Origin: Synergistaceae bacterium UBA1037
GTDB taxonomy: Bacteria > Synergistota > Synergistia > Synergistales > Synergistaceae
NCBI GenBank assembly: GCA_002316795.1
Contig: DCEE01000043.1
Location: forward strand, 3,547 to 28,370
Length of the DNA: 24,824 nucleotides
Reading direction: 5' to 3'
Each line of letters begins with the position of its first letter. Positions within the stretch are counted from its first letter, which is position 1. A program made the position numbers and the translations under genes. The notes under the pieces are model-generated. The model saw only the letters and a list, made by a program, of their open reading frames with translations, was not told the DNA's origin and made no database searches. Shown here in pieces: positions 15,713-23,235 of the stretch.

Positions 15713-16347
15713 CGGTCGTCGTCCTTCTTGTGCCGGGACATAAGTTCTTCAAGGACCTCGTTGAAAGTTATGCCTGAAGAGATGCAGGCTACCAGAAGAT
15801 GATAGATCAGGTCCGCCGCCTCATAACGGAAACTTTCCCTGTCTCCTGTCGCTGCGGCAATCGCCGTTTCGACCCCTTCTTCCCCAACTTTCTGGGCGAC
15901 CCGTGAAGGCCCTTTTGCAAGGAGTCGCGCCGTGTAGCTCTCTTCGGGATCTTCTGATTTCCTTATGTTCAGGTACCCCCAGAGGCGTCCAAGGAATGTG
16001 GCTTCTGTTGAGTTTTCTTTTCCCCATAGGGAACGGTAAAAACAGGTCCGTTTTCCCGTATGGCAGGCGGGTCCGGCAGGATCAACAATGGCAAGCAGAG
16101 TGTCCCCGTCGCAGTCGATACGAAGTTCGATAACCCTCATCACATTCCCGCTTGTTTCGCCCTTTTTCCAAAGCTCTTTCCTGGAGCGGCTCCAAAGGGT
16201 CAGTTCTCCGGAATCAGCAGTCAGTTTCAGGGCCTCTTCGTTTGCCCATGCTGTCATAAGCACTTCCGCAGTCGTTGAATCCTGTACAATGACCGGAACG
16301 AGCCCATTTTCATCAAATTTGACGAGACGCATATCTATGTCGGACAT
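15709..16347 (-). CDS. hisI: Bifunctional phosphoribosyl-AMP cyclohydrolase / phosphoribosyl-ATP pyrophosphohydrolase HisIE
   Basis: This 212-residue fusion has HisI at about 1-108 and HisE at about 115-205. HisI shows the metal ligands in DCDGD (78-82) and the zinc cysteines C79, C95 (with H96) and C102 in PACHTGKRTCFYR. HisE shows KVGEEGVET (153-161) and EAADLIYHLL with the acidic residues that hold Mg2+. It carries out steps two and three of histidine synthesis. ATG 16347 lies 3 bases after the hisA stop. The C-terminus is strongly charged (RHKKDDDR) and overlaps hisH. Confidence 0.97.
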   Translation of the reverse strand: MSDIDMRLVKFDENGLVPVIVQDSTTAEVLMTAWANEEALKLTADSGELTLWSRSRKELWKKGETSGNVMRVIELRIDCDGDTLLAIVDPAGPACHTGKRTCFYRSLWGKENSTEATFLGRLWGYLNIRKSEDPEESYTARLLAKGPSRVAQKVGEEGVETAIAAATGDRESFRYEAADLIYHLLVACISSGITFNEVLEELMSRHKKDDDR

Positions 16348-16350
16348 TGT

Positions 16351-17070
16351 CTATCTTTCCCTTCCGCATGCCGCTTTCAGCGCATCCGAGATAGTTATCC
16401 CGCCCTCGTAAAGGCTTTTGCCGACTATTGCGCCGGCCAGCCCCAGAGCATTCAGTGATGTGATGTCGTTTACAGAGGTTATTCCTCCTGCTGCAACTAT
16501 GTCATTCCTGTCCTCGGCCAGATCTCTGTAAAGTTCGGTGTCGGTGCCTGACATCAGTCCGTCCCGGTCGGTATTGGTCACCAAAAAAATGGAGAAACCG
16601 GTCATTCTGAGCCGATCAAGGGTTTCCTTAGGTGTCATTTTTGTCTCACTTAGCCAGCCGGAATGCACTACCTTGCCCCTTCTTACGTCTATTGCAGGCA
16701 TTGCTGCCGGTCCGAATTCGCTTGCCAGATGACATGGCATGTCTTCATCACTGAAAAGAAGGCTCCCGATCATCACCCTGTCGGCTCCCGCAGATATCGC
16801 GTCCCTTATATTGCCCTCTGAGCGGAGTCCTCCCCCGTACTGGACAAACATGCCAAGAGACGATATCTCTTCAAGTACCTGTAAATGGCAGGGGTGCCCC
16901 TCTTTTGCCCCCTCGAGGTCAACTATATGGATATGGGAACAGCCTGCCTCCAGAAACCCCTTTGCCATTTCAAAAGGTCTGATCCCGTAATCAGTGATCG
17001 TCGAAAAATCTCCTTTGGTCAGGCGGACGACTCTGCCTCCGAAAAGATCTATCGCCGGGAAAAGTATCAC
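16351..17070 (-). CDS. hisA: ProFAR isomerase HisA
   Basis: This 239-residue (beta/alpha)8 barrel isomerises ProFAR to PRFAR. Catalytic candidates are D8 (PAIDLFGGRVVRL), D128 (AIDVRRGKV) and the TNTDRDGLMSG loop (165-174). Half-barrel phosphate sites appear as QYGGGLRSEGNI and VAAGGITSVNDI. Translation starts with GTG 17070, which overlaps the hisB stop (GTGA), so the pair is coupled. Confidence 0.97.
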   Translation of the reverse strand: MILFPAIDLFGGRVVRLTKGDFSTITDYGIRPFEMAKGFLEAGCSHIHIVDLEGAKEGHPCHLQVLEEISSLGMFVQYGGGLRSEGNIRDAISAGADRVMIGSLLFSDEDMPCHLASEFGPAAMPAIDVRRGKVVHSGWLSETKMTPKETLDRLRMTGFSIFLVTNTDRDGLMSGTDTELYRDLAEDRNDIVAAGGITSVNDITSLNALGLAGAIVGKSLYEGGITISDALKAACGRER

Positions 17071-17636
17071 AGCCAGAGTCCCTTTGTGCTCGGTGCCCGG
17101 TCCGAAGGTGAAAGCGCCTGCCAGAGAGCCATGCCGACAGCCTTGAAGACCGCCTCCGCAGCGTGGTGTGAGTTGTCGGTCTCAAGAAGCGCAATATGGA
17201 GTGTTATGCCTCCCTCTCTTGCAAAACCCCTGAAAAATTCAGGTATGAGCTCCATGTCAAAATCGCCGCATTTTTCTGAGGGGAAGGACCCTGAGAAGTA
17301 AGAATCTCCTCTCCCGCTGAAATCAAGGGCTACTCTTGCGAGAGAACCGTCCATAGGCAGGATGCACCAGCCGTAACGTGCGATGCCGCCCTTTTTTGCG
17401 ATCTCCCTGAGCATCTGTCCAAGAACGATCCCGATATCCTCCGTGAGGTGGTGGAAGTCGACCTCGGTGTCTCCTTTGGCCTTAAGACATATGCCGATCC
17501 CGGTCCTGCTGAACATAAGGTCGACCATGTGGGCAAGGAATCCGCAGCCGATCTCGACCTTTCTCTCTTTGCCCGGAAATTCGAGAGAAACTTCGATCTC
17601 AGTCTCATTAGTCTTCCTAAGGGCCTCCTTCTTCAT
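17067..17636 (-). CDS. hisB: Imidazoleglycerol-phosphate dehydratase HisB (divergent)
   Basis: This 189-residue single-domain dehydratase has the family layout TNETEIEVSL at the start, two His-rich metal motifs (VDFHHLTED, H62/H63/E66; NSHHAAEAVFKA, H157/H158/E161), RYGWCILPMDGSLA and DFSGRGDSYF. ATG 17636 overlaps the hisG stop (ATGA); ATG 17642 is an alternative. Two conserved positions look changed: the usual FLDHM reads FLAHM (A35, H36 kept) and PMDEAL reads PMDGSL. The His and Glu metal ligands are all present, so activity is still likely. No fused histidinol-phosphatase domain is present. Confidence 0.94.
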   Translation of the reverse strand: MKKEALRKTNETEIEVSLEFPGKERKVEIGCGFLAHMVDLMFSRTGIGICLKAKGDTEVDFHHLTEDIGIVLGQMLREIAKKGGIARYGWCILPMDGSLARVALDFSGRGDSYFSGSFPSEKCGDFDMELIPEFFRGFAREGGITLHIALLETDNSHHAAEAVFKAVGMALWQALSPSDRAPSTKGLWL

Positions 17637-18280
17637 GCACATGCCGCCCCTTTCACATAATTTTCTATGGCATTTACCACTCCGAACATAGAGCGCCATC
17701 TGAGCTGGACAGATCCGGAGCCTGCCACCAGGCGCAGCGATACCGGAGCTGTCTCCTTGATGACCATCAGTCCGTTGGCTTTGAGTGTGCTTCCTGTCTG
17801 GACTATGTCAAAAATGCAGTCGCTCAGCCCAAGCGCCGGGGCGAGTTCGACCGAGCCGTTTAGTTTGAGGATCTTGATCTGGACCCCCCATGAGTTGAAA
17901 GTGTTTTCCGCGATCCTCGTGTACTTTGTAGCCACCTTGAGTCCCATAAGGCTGCTGGTGTTGCCGTTGAACTTCTCCGCGGCGTCTTTCGTTCCGGCGA
18001 CGGCCATGAAGCACTTTCCCCTTCCGGTGTCGAGAAGCTCCACTAAAGATATGCCGGATTCCTCAACCACGTCGTTTCCTGCTATCGCAAGGTCTGCTGC
18101 TCCGTAGTGGACCATGGCCGGAACGTCGGAGGGCTTTGAAAGCAGATAGCGGAAACTTCCTTCATCTATGACGAGGTTTCTGCCGTGATTTTTGAGATTT
18201 TTGACCGGAAGCCCCGCACCCTCCAATATTTCTATGCATTCCTGAAGCGAACGCCCCGTGGGCAGAGCGAAAGTCAGCAT
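17633..18280 (-). CDS. hisG: ATP phosphoribosyltransferase, short form, HisG
   Basis: This 215-residue catalytic subunit of the short (HisZ-dependent) class performs the first committed step, ATP plus PRPP to PR-ATP. Marks are FALPTGRSL at the N-terminus, the ATKYTRIA stretch (117-124) and the PRPP loop DIVQTGSTLKANGL (158-171). It lacks the C-terminal histidine-binding domain of long HisG, which fits the presence of hisZ directly upstream. ATG 18280 overlaps the end of hisZ by 7 bases. Confidence 0.97.
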   Translation of the reverse strand: MLTFALPTGRSLQECIEILEGAGLPVKNLKNHGRNLVIDEGSFRYLLSKPSDVPAMVHYGAADLAIAGNDVVEESGISLVELLDTGRGKCFMAVAGTKDAAEKFNGNTSSLMGLKVATKYTRIAENTFNSWGVQIKILKLNGSVELAPALGLSDCIFDIVQTGSTLKANGLMVIKETAPVSLRLVAGSGSVQLRWRSMFGVVNAIENYVKGAACA

Positions 18281-19479
18281 GACAGAACCTCCCTGTCGAA
18301 ATCTGTCAGATCAAAGATCTGACCCGTCATAATATTTATTACCTGCTTTGATGAGAAATCGGCCCAGAATTTATATTTACGGAGCCCGGCAGTCTTCATC
18401 GATTCTTCTTTGTCCGTGGTCCAGCTAAGTTCGAAGGATATTCCCTTCTTATAAAGCCCATCTGCATAGCGCAGCCCTTCTGCAGGGTCGCTGCATCCGC
18501 ACCAGAGCATTATTTTGGGGGAGGGCGAACCATCTACACAGTGTTCGGCCAGTTCCTTTATATTCAGAGCGAAGCCGGAAGCCTCCCCTTCCATTCCAAC
18601 CTTTGCCAGAAGTCCGTCGTATCTGCCTCCGCCGCCAAGAAGAGAAGCTGTTACGGAAGAGTATGCGTTGAATATAGGTCCGCTGTAGTAACCGAGGTCT
18701 CGTATGAAACCCAGATCTATGCGTATCCTGTCTGAATATCCCAGTTTGCAGAGCGAGTCGCACAGTTTTTTGAGAGGCATGAGGAGCGAGGGGTCGTCCA
18801 TCATCAGCATCGCCTCACTTATAACGGAGCAGTCACCTTTGAGTGACGGCAGAGCTTTGAGCAGCTTCCGGCGTTTATCATCCGTCTCCGTCTCATCCAG
18901 TATCCTTGAATATGTCGTGTATATCCCTTCCTGAAGAGCACCCACCAGCTGTTCTGCACTCTTTTCCGGGAGACCTTCAAAAAGTTTTGCGACCACTGAC
19001 ATGTCTCCTATGACAACGATCGATCTTTCAATTGATAGTTCATCAAGTGTCCTCAGGAGGAGGGATATGACCTCTGCATCGGTGCCTGAACCTTCCCAGC
19101 CGATCAGCTCGATCCCGACCTGATTTTCCTCAAGGTTGCCCCTGGGGGGCACAGGTGCAGAAAAGACCCTGTCAGCATAGCAGAGCCGCAGCGGCCTTTC
19201 ATTCTCCTCATAATGGCTGCTCAGGTAGGCAACTGCCGAGAGGGTCAGGTCGCCTCTCAGGACACACGGTTCTCCGAATGGGGAGTTCAGTGCGATCAAA
19301 CGCCTTGCCCGCGACTTCGAGAGCTTGTCCCACACGTCCTCTACGAGCTGGAGCTCTGATGGGCTGAAAGGCCTGTAACCATACGCAGAGAAAATTTTCA
19401 GAGCCATGTTGCGGCAGTATTCGAGTTTTGCCGCTGCCGGTCCTCCGATGTTGCTGCAGCCTTTGGGGTTTCTGTTCAT
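18274..19479 (-). CDS. hisZ: ATP phosphoribosyltransferase regulatory subunit HisZ
   Basis: This 401-residue class II aminoacyl-tRNA-synthetase-like protein is related to HisRS but diverged. It keeps a motif-2-like region (RPLRLCYADRVF), QVGIELIGWEG and the motif-3-like GGGGRYDGLLAKVGMEGEASGFALNIKEL. Position directly before a short HisG, and absence of a tRNA-binding anticodon domain, favour HisZ over HisRS. HisZ forms the octameric complex with HisG that gives feedback inhibition by histidine. ATG 19524 is in frame but has no ribosome site, while GGAG lies 7 bases before ATG 19479, so 19479 is chosen. First gene of the minus-strand operon. Confidence 0.93.
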   Translation of the reverse strand: MNRNPKGCSNIGGPAAAKLEYCRNMALKIFSAYGYRPFSPSELQLVEDVWDKLSKSRARRLIALNSPFGEPCVLRGDLTLSAVAYLSSHYEENERPLRLCYADRVFSAPVPPRGNLEENQVGIELIGWEGSGTDAEVISLLLRTLDELSIERSIVVIGDMSVVAKLFEGLPEKSAEQLVGALQEGIYTTYSRILDETETDDKRRKLLKALPSLKGDCSVISEAMLMMDDPSLLMPLKKLCDSLCKLGYSDRIRIDLGFIRDLGYYSGPIFNAYSSVTASLLGGGGRYDGLLAKVGMEGEASGFALNIKELAEHCVDGSPSPKIMLWCGCSDPAEGLRYADGLYKKGISFELSWTTDKEESMKTAGLRKYKFWADFSSKQVINIMTGQIFDLTDFDREVLSC

Positions 19480-19529
19480 AACGATTCTCCGTTCCCTCTT
19501 TTGATGTGATATATTTGATATCATTTTAC

Positions 19530-19575
19530 TTAGCTAAACTGATAGCTTGCTAGTTTTACAAACGGGCTTTATAAT
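19530..19575. promoter_or_regulatory. Divergent his regulatory region with palindromes and a plus-strand promoter
   Basis: TTGCTA (19547-19552), 17 bases, TATAAT (19570-19575) forms a promoter for the HAD-hisC pair. It overlaps an imperfect inverted repeat (AAACT 19536-19540 with AGTTT 19552-19556) and lies beside the perfect 8-base palindrome TTAGCTAA (19530-19537). These CTAG/AGCT-rich sites would suit a TrpR-family style repressor acting on both divergent his transcripts; that is inference. The minus-strand promoter is not clear. Confidence 0.55.
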
Positions 19576-19617
19576 AACACGCGTTTGTCTCTTTTGCAAA
19601 TATTGGAGGAATAATTC

Positions 19618-20421
19618 ATGAAGATAGACTTTATCCCCGATGCGTTGATATTTGACGTGGACGGAGTACTCCTGAATGTTGAGAGGTCTTTTCCGGAAGT
19701 CATCCGGCTTGCTGTCGAAATGGCATGGGGATCCATTTGCGGGGGAAAGACAGATTCTCCCGGATACACACCCGGTCATGAAAAAATCTTCAAACGGCAC
19801 GGATCTTTCAATGACGATTATGACATTGCATGGACTATGCTTACGCTAGCTGCCTCAAACGGGAGTAAAGATCTTTCTGATGCATTGCCTTCTCCGGACA
19901 GGCTTAGCGAAGAGCTTGCCACATTCAGCGGAAATGTCATATCATGGATAAGTTCCAGGTATGGTACCCCTGTGCTTAGGGATCCAGTCAGAAAACTGTG
20001 TGCCGGACTTTATTTCGGCACAGATGAAGAACCGGGTCTTTACAGCCTAGAGGTTCCGATGCTGAGTTTACACTGGGAAGATCTGCCGCTCCCAGTAGGT
20101 GTCTACACCGGAAGGAACCTCCCCGAATGGCAGCTTGCAAAAAAAGCCTTGGGGTGGCAGGATTTTCCGGATGACAAAATAATACACAGCGATACAGGAA
20201 TTCACAAACCGTCACCAGAGGGACTGGAATTGCTTTCGAAAAGGCTTGGGTGCACCGATCCTGTCTTTTTCGGCGATACCGGGAGCGACATGAAGGCGCA
20301 GGCAGCCTTCGGAAAGGGCCGTTTCGTGGCTATAGGAAAGCTTCTTTCTGAAGCGGATTACATATATGACCACACCGAAAGAGCTGTGAAGGATATAATT
20401 TCCCTCATTGAGGAGGAGTAA
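19618..20421 (+). CDS. HAD-superfamily hydrolase, candidate histidinol-phosphatase
   Basis: This 267-residue HAD phosphatase has all four motifs: DVDGVLL with nucleophile D13 and acid/base D15, the motif II Thr in VGVYTGR, the motif III Lys in HKPSPEGLELL, and motif IV GDTGSDMKAQ. An extended insert between motifs I and II makes a cap domain. GGAGGA at 19605-19610 precedes ATG 19618. It is 3 bases from hisC on the same strand and divergent from the other his genes. The window has no hisN/HisB-phosphatase or PHP-type HisK, so this could supply the histidinol-phosphate dephosphorylation step. I recall a HAD subfamily (TIGR01548 type) associated with histidine genes, but membership was not tested. 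Other sugar-phosphate roles remain possible. Confidence 0.82.
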   Translation: MKIDFIPDALIFDVDGVLLNVERSFPEVIRLAVEMAWGSICGGKTDSPGYTPGHEKIFKRHGSFNDDYDIAWTMLTLAASNGSKDLSDALPSPDRLSEELATFSGNVISWISSRYGTPVLRDPVRKLCAGLYFGTDEEPGLYSLEVPMLSLHWEDLPLPVGVYTGRNLPEWQLAKKALGWQDFPDDKIIHSDTGIHKPSPEGLELLSKRLGCTDPVFFGDTGSDMKAQAAFGKGRFVAIGKLLSEADYIYDHTERAVKDIISLIEEE

Positions 20422-20424
20422 GCA

Positions 20425-21546
20425 ATGGATAAAAAAGAGCTTTTCTACAGCATCGCGCGCCCAAATATAAGAGACCTTGAAGAATATGACCCCGGGCCGG
20501 TATTCCCCGATCTTGTCCGCATCTCGTCAAACGAAAACAACCTGGGTGTTTCGGGAAGGGCTATAGAGGCAATAAAAAACGCCGCTTCGGAATGCAACAG
20601 ATACGGCGACAGCAGGTGCGACAGCCTGAGGGATAAGCTTGCCCGCAAATACGGAATGACTCCGGGCCGGTTCGTGATCGGCAACGGCCTTGACGGTGTA
20701 TTTACGATGTTGGGACGCGCCTTCATCGAACCGGGGGACGAGGTGGTCTGCGGAGAACTTACCTTCTCCGTGTATGCGGAGACGGCTGAGATCATGGGGG
20801 GTAAAGCGGTCAAGGTCCCGATGACCGATGATATGGAACTGGATGTCGACGGGTTTGTCAGCGCGGTCACAGATAAAACCAGGATGGTCGTTTTCTGCAA
20901 TCCCAACAATCCGACTGGAACGGGAACGGGCATCGTGGATATCAGGAAAATGCTTGATGCTATACCCGAAAAGGTGCTTTTTGTCCTCGATGAGGCATAT
21001 ATAGAATTTGCCGATGAAAATACGGCTGACGGGATGACCCTGCTTGATGAATATCCTAATCTTATGGTCTGCAGGACATTCTCAAAGGTATACGGCCTGG
21101 CGGGTCTCCGTGTCGGATGGGTCGCAGGCGACGAAGATCTGATGAGATACCTTTACAAAGTCAGGGAACCTTATGTCGTATCAGTTCCCGCTGCTGCAGG
21201 AGCGGAAGCCGCTCTTGACGACATTGAGTTTTTGAGCAAAAGCGTTGATATGGCAAGAAATGAGAAAAAGAGGCTTTATGATTTCTTCCGCTCAAACAGC
21301 ATAAAATTCATCCCTTCACAGACCAACTTCATCCTTCTTCCGCTCGGTGATCTCTCTGCACCGCTTAGAGACGGCCTGCTTGAAGAGGGTATTATAGTAC
21401 GCCTTCTCCGTTTTCGGAGCAAAGGGATAATAAGGATCACCGTAGGACTTCCAGAAGAGAATACCCTGCTGATGGAAAAATTCATGGGGGTATACCGGGA
21501 GGCAAAATGTGACATTAAGGTTGACAATTATACAAAAGGTGAATAG
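20425..21546 (+). CDS. hisC: Histidinol-phosphate aminotransferase HisC
   Basis: This 373-residue fold-type I PLP enzyme has ISSNENNLGVSG near residue 34, CNPNNPTGTGTG (158-169), LDEAYIEFADE (D189, Y192), the PLP lysine K221 in RTFSKVYGLAGLRVGW, and a C-terminal IRITVGLPEEN with the substrate-carboxylate Arg. It transaminates imidazole-acetol phosphate with glutamate. GAGGAGGAG at the end of the upstream HAD gene is its ribosome site, so they form an operon. A promoter for the next transcription unit lies inside its last 30 bases. HisC-type enzymes may also transaminate aromatic 2-oxo acids. Confidence 0.94.
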   Translation: MDKKELFYSIARPNIRDLEEYDPGPVFPDLVRISSNENNLGVSGRAIEAIKNAASECNRYGDSRCDSLRDKLARKYGMTPGRFVIGNGLDGVFTMLGRAFIEPGDEVVCGELTFSVYAETAEIMGGKAVKVPMTDDMELDVDGFVSAVTDKTRMVVFCNPNNPTGTGTGIVDIRKMLDAIPEKVLFVLDEAYIEFADENTADGMTLLDEYPNLMVCRTFSKVYGLAGLRVGWVAGDEDLMRYLYKVREPYVVSVPAAAGAEAALDDIEFLSKSVDMARNEKKRLYDFFRSNSIKFIPSQTNFILLPLGDLSAPLRDGLLEEGIIVRLLRFRSKGIIRITVGLPEENTLLMEKFMGVYREAKCDIKVDNYTKGE

Positions 21547-21549
21547 AAT
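21521..21549 (+). promoter_or_regulatory. paaK: Promoter of the first paaK leader, inside the end of hisC
   Basis: TTGACA (21521-21526), 17 bases, TAGAAT (21544-21549), a near-consensus match. Transcription would start around 21556, giving a leader of about 285 bases before the ligase gene. Confidence 0.75.
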
Positions 21550-21602
21550 TACCTCCAACATCTTAAAAACAACGAACTGAAGTCGAGAGGAGGCACTGGG
21601 AC

Positions 21603-21704
21603 ATGACACATATCAAATACAGCATCACATCTTGTGGCAATGTTACGCAGTTCTCCTTTATCGGCGCGGGTCCCCTTCACGGGATCTGCGCTCGGGCTGC
21701 ATGA
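21603..21704 (+). CDS. 33-residue leader ORF 1 upstream of paaK copy 1
   Basis: ATG 21603 follows AGAGGAGG (21586-21593) within the string GGAGGCACTGGGACATGA, which is nearly identical to the one before the second leader ORF. The product is T/S/I-rich with single Tyr, two Phe, two Cys and no Trp, so it is not a run-of-one-amino-acid attenuator. Ungapped comparison with leader ORF 2 gives identical residues at positions 1, 9 (T), 10 (S), 13 (N), 23 and 27 (G), with similar residues at 14, 15 and 19. The stop TGA overlaps the base of a hairpin. Probably a translated leader peptide or small protein of unknown role. Confidence 0.5.
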   Translation: MTHIKYSITSCGNVTQFSFIGAGPLHGICARAA

Positions 21705-21805
21705 TTCGGACAGATTGACCGAATAACAGTATCGTTGCGTAAATCGCCGTTGAAGCAGGGCCCGCTCAAATGCGGACCCTGTTTTTTGTGCCTGCGTCAC
21801 GGCAC
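21664..21805 (+). promoter_or_regulatory. paaK: Attenuator-like fold of paaK leader 1
   Basis: Successive elements are a hairpin 21664-21674 with 21681-21691 (GCGC and GGTCCC with GGGATC and GCGC), a hairpin ATTCGG 21704-21709 with CCGAAT 21719-21724, the terminator at 21756-21787, and a small hairpin GTGCC 21788-21792 with GGCAC 21801-21805. GGGTCC (21668-21673) is also complementary to GGACCC (21774-21779) in the terminator's 3' arm, giving a possible alternative fold. The first hairpin lies inside the leader ORF, so ribosome position could influence the choice. Confidence 0.55.
21756..21787 (+). terminator. Intrinsic terminator in paaK leader 1
   Basis: CAGGGCCCGC (21756-21765) pairs with GCGGACCCTG (21772-21781) with one mismatch, loop TCAAAT, then six T. 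It sits between the leader ORF and the ligase start, 54 bases before ATG 21841. Confidence 0.85.
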
Positions 21806-21840
21806 ATAAGGATTAAAAAATTTACCTCAGGGAGGAAAAG

Positions 21841-23133
21841 ATGATGAAACTTGTAATAAGAAACGTTGAGACGAAAATATCAAGGATACGCTACACTTTG
21901 GAAAAAATGGTGGAAAGAGATCATCCATATGCACAGAAGATGAAGGAGTACGGTGTCAAGCCTGAACACATAAAGACGGCCCGCGATATGCAGCTCCTTC
22001 CCTACACGACGAAGCAAGATCTGCAGGAGCACTATCCTCTCGGCTGGCTCAACGTTGACAGGAAACACGTTGTTCGTTTTCATGCGACTTCCGGTACTAC
22101 AGGGAATCCTACAGTTGTATGCTACACACAGAATGACATAAAGATGTGGAGCGAGTGCGGAGCCTGGTGCCTTGGGCTCGCCGGGCTCGACGAGTGGGAC
22201 ACCCTCCAGGTCTCCTACGGATATGGACTCTTCACCGGAGGACTGGGAATGCACTACGCAGGTGAACATCGCGGACTTGCTGTGATACCGGCGTCGGGGG
22301 GAGCTACGGAAAAGCAGGTCAGGATGATAAAGGAGATGGGCGTCACTGCGATTGCATGCACTCCTTCCTACGCCCTCCGAATATCGGAGGTATGGGATGA
22401 CATTGACCCTGACCGTTTTTCAAACGGAGGCACAATGCTCAAGATAGGCATATTGGGCGCCGAACCTTGGTCGGAGGGGCTCAGGAAGCGTCTTGAGGAA
22501 AAACTAGGGATAAAGGCACTCGATATATATGGGCTGAGCGAGGCCATGGGCCCCGGAGTCGCAATGGAGTGCATCCATCAGAGCGGCCTCCATGTCAACG
22601 ACGAGGCGTTCCTTCCTGAAATAATCCACCCGGAGACGCTGAAGAATGTGGAAGACGGAGAAGAGGGAGAACTTGTCCTCACTTCGATCAAGAAGGAGGC
22701 ATACCCGATAATCCGCTACCGAACGAGAGACCGTACACGCATCCTGCCCGGTCCCTGCCCGTGCGGAGACCCCAGTGTACGCATAGACAGGATAGGGGGA
22801 AGGACCGACGATATGCTCATAGTTAGGGGCGTCAATGTCTTCCCGTCCCAGGTGGAGGCAGCCCTCTGCAGAGTAAAGGAGCTGACCCCCAATTTTGTGA
22901 TCGATGTATGGAAAAAGGACGGAATGGATGATATCGAAATTACATGCGAACGCGCTCCGGAGAGTGATCCGGGGGAAGTTGAACACATCAGGAATGAGAC
23001 CAAGAAGCGGCTGAAGGACAGCCTCGGGGTCAATATCGAGGTAAATGTCGCCGAACCGGATACCGTGCCGCGCTCTGAAGGAAAGGCGGTACGCATCAGG
23101 AGACATAAGGAAGAGCACGGCGCCAAAATTTAA
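21841..23133 (+). CDS. paaK: Phenylacetate-CoA ligase (AMP-forming) family, copy 1
   Basis: This 430-residue adenylate-forming enzyme of the PaaK branch has the P-loop-like ATSGTTGNP (82-90), GAEPWSEGLR (206-215), YGLSEAMGPGV (230-240), RYRTRD (292-297), the Cys pair in PGPCPCG, GRTDDMLIVRGVNVFPSQVE (320-339) and the likely catalytic K416 in PRSEGKAVRIR. It activates an arylacetate to the CoA thioester, or in peptide fermenters may run with arylacetyl-CoA made by ferredoxin-dependent oxidoreductases. Substrate could be phenyl-, hydroxyphenyl- or indole-acetate. GGGAGG at 21830-21835 is 5 bases from ATG 21841 and 8 from ATG 21844; either may be used. Preceded by its own promoter and attenuator-like leader. 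Confidence 0.9.
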   Translation: MMKLVIRNVETKISRIRYTLEKMVERDHPYAQKMKEYGVKPEHIKTARDMQLLPYTTKQDLQEHYPLGWLNVDRKHVVRFHATSGTTGNPTVVCYTQNDIKMWSECGAWCLGLAGLDEWDTLQVSYGYGLFTGGLGMHYAGEHRGLAVIPASGGATEKQVRMIKEMGVTAIACTPSYALRISEVWDDIDPDRFSNGGTMLKIGILGAEPWSEGLRKRLEEKLGIKALDIYGLSEAMGPGVAMECIHQSGLHVNDEAFLPEIIHPETLKNVEDGEEGELVLTSIKKEAYPIIRYRTRDRTRILPGPCPCGDPSVRIDRIGGRTDDMLIVRGVNVFPSQVEAALCRVKELTPNFVIDVWKKDGMDDIEITCERAPESDPGEVEHIRNETKKRLKDSLGVNIEVNVAEPDTVPRSEGKAVRIRRHKEEHGAKI

Positions 23134-23169
23134 TAAAGAAAAGCGGTAAAATAGTAACTCTTTTGGGGC

Positions 23170-23198
23170 TTGACAATCTCTGAAATATTATCTAAACT
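23170..23198 (+). promoter_or_regulatory. paaK: Promoter of the second paaK leader
   Basis: TTGACA (23170-23175), 17 bases, TAAACT (23193-23198). Both paaK promoters start TTGACAAT and use the same 17-base spacing. Transcription would begin near 23205. Confidence 0.75.
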
Positions 23199-23235
23199 TA
23201 CGCGCAATGTCGCACGAACGAAGGAGGCACCGGAC

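Noticed and set aside
15031..17700. Long open frames on the plus strand opposite the his operon
   Set aside because: They have no ribosome sites or recognisable motifs and lie wholly opposite confidently identified his genes.
18274..19479. Histidyl-tRNA synthetase (hisS)
   Set aside because: HisRS-like core is present, but it is followed by a short-form HisG and lacks an evident anticodon-binding domain, which points to HisZ.
21556..21840. T-box riboswitch before paaK copy 1
   Set aside because: No AGGGTGGNACCGCG-type antiterminator or specifier-loop arrangement is present in either paaK leader.
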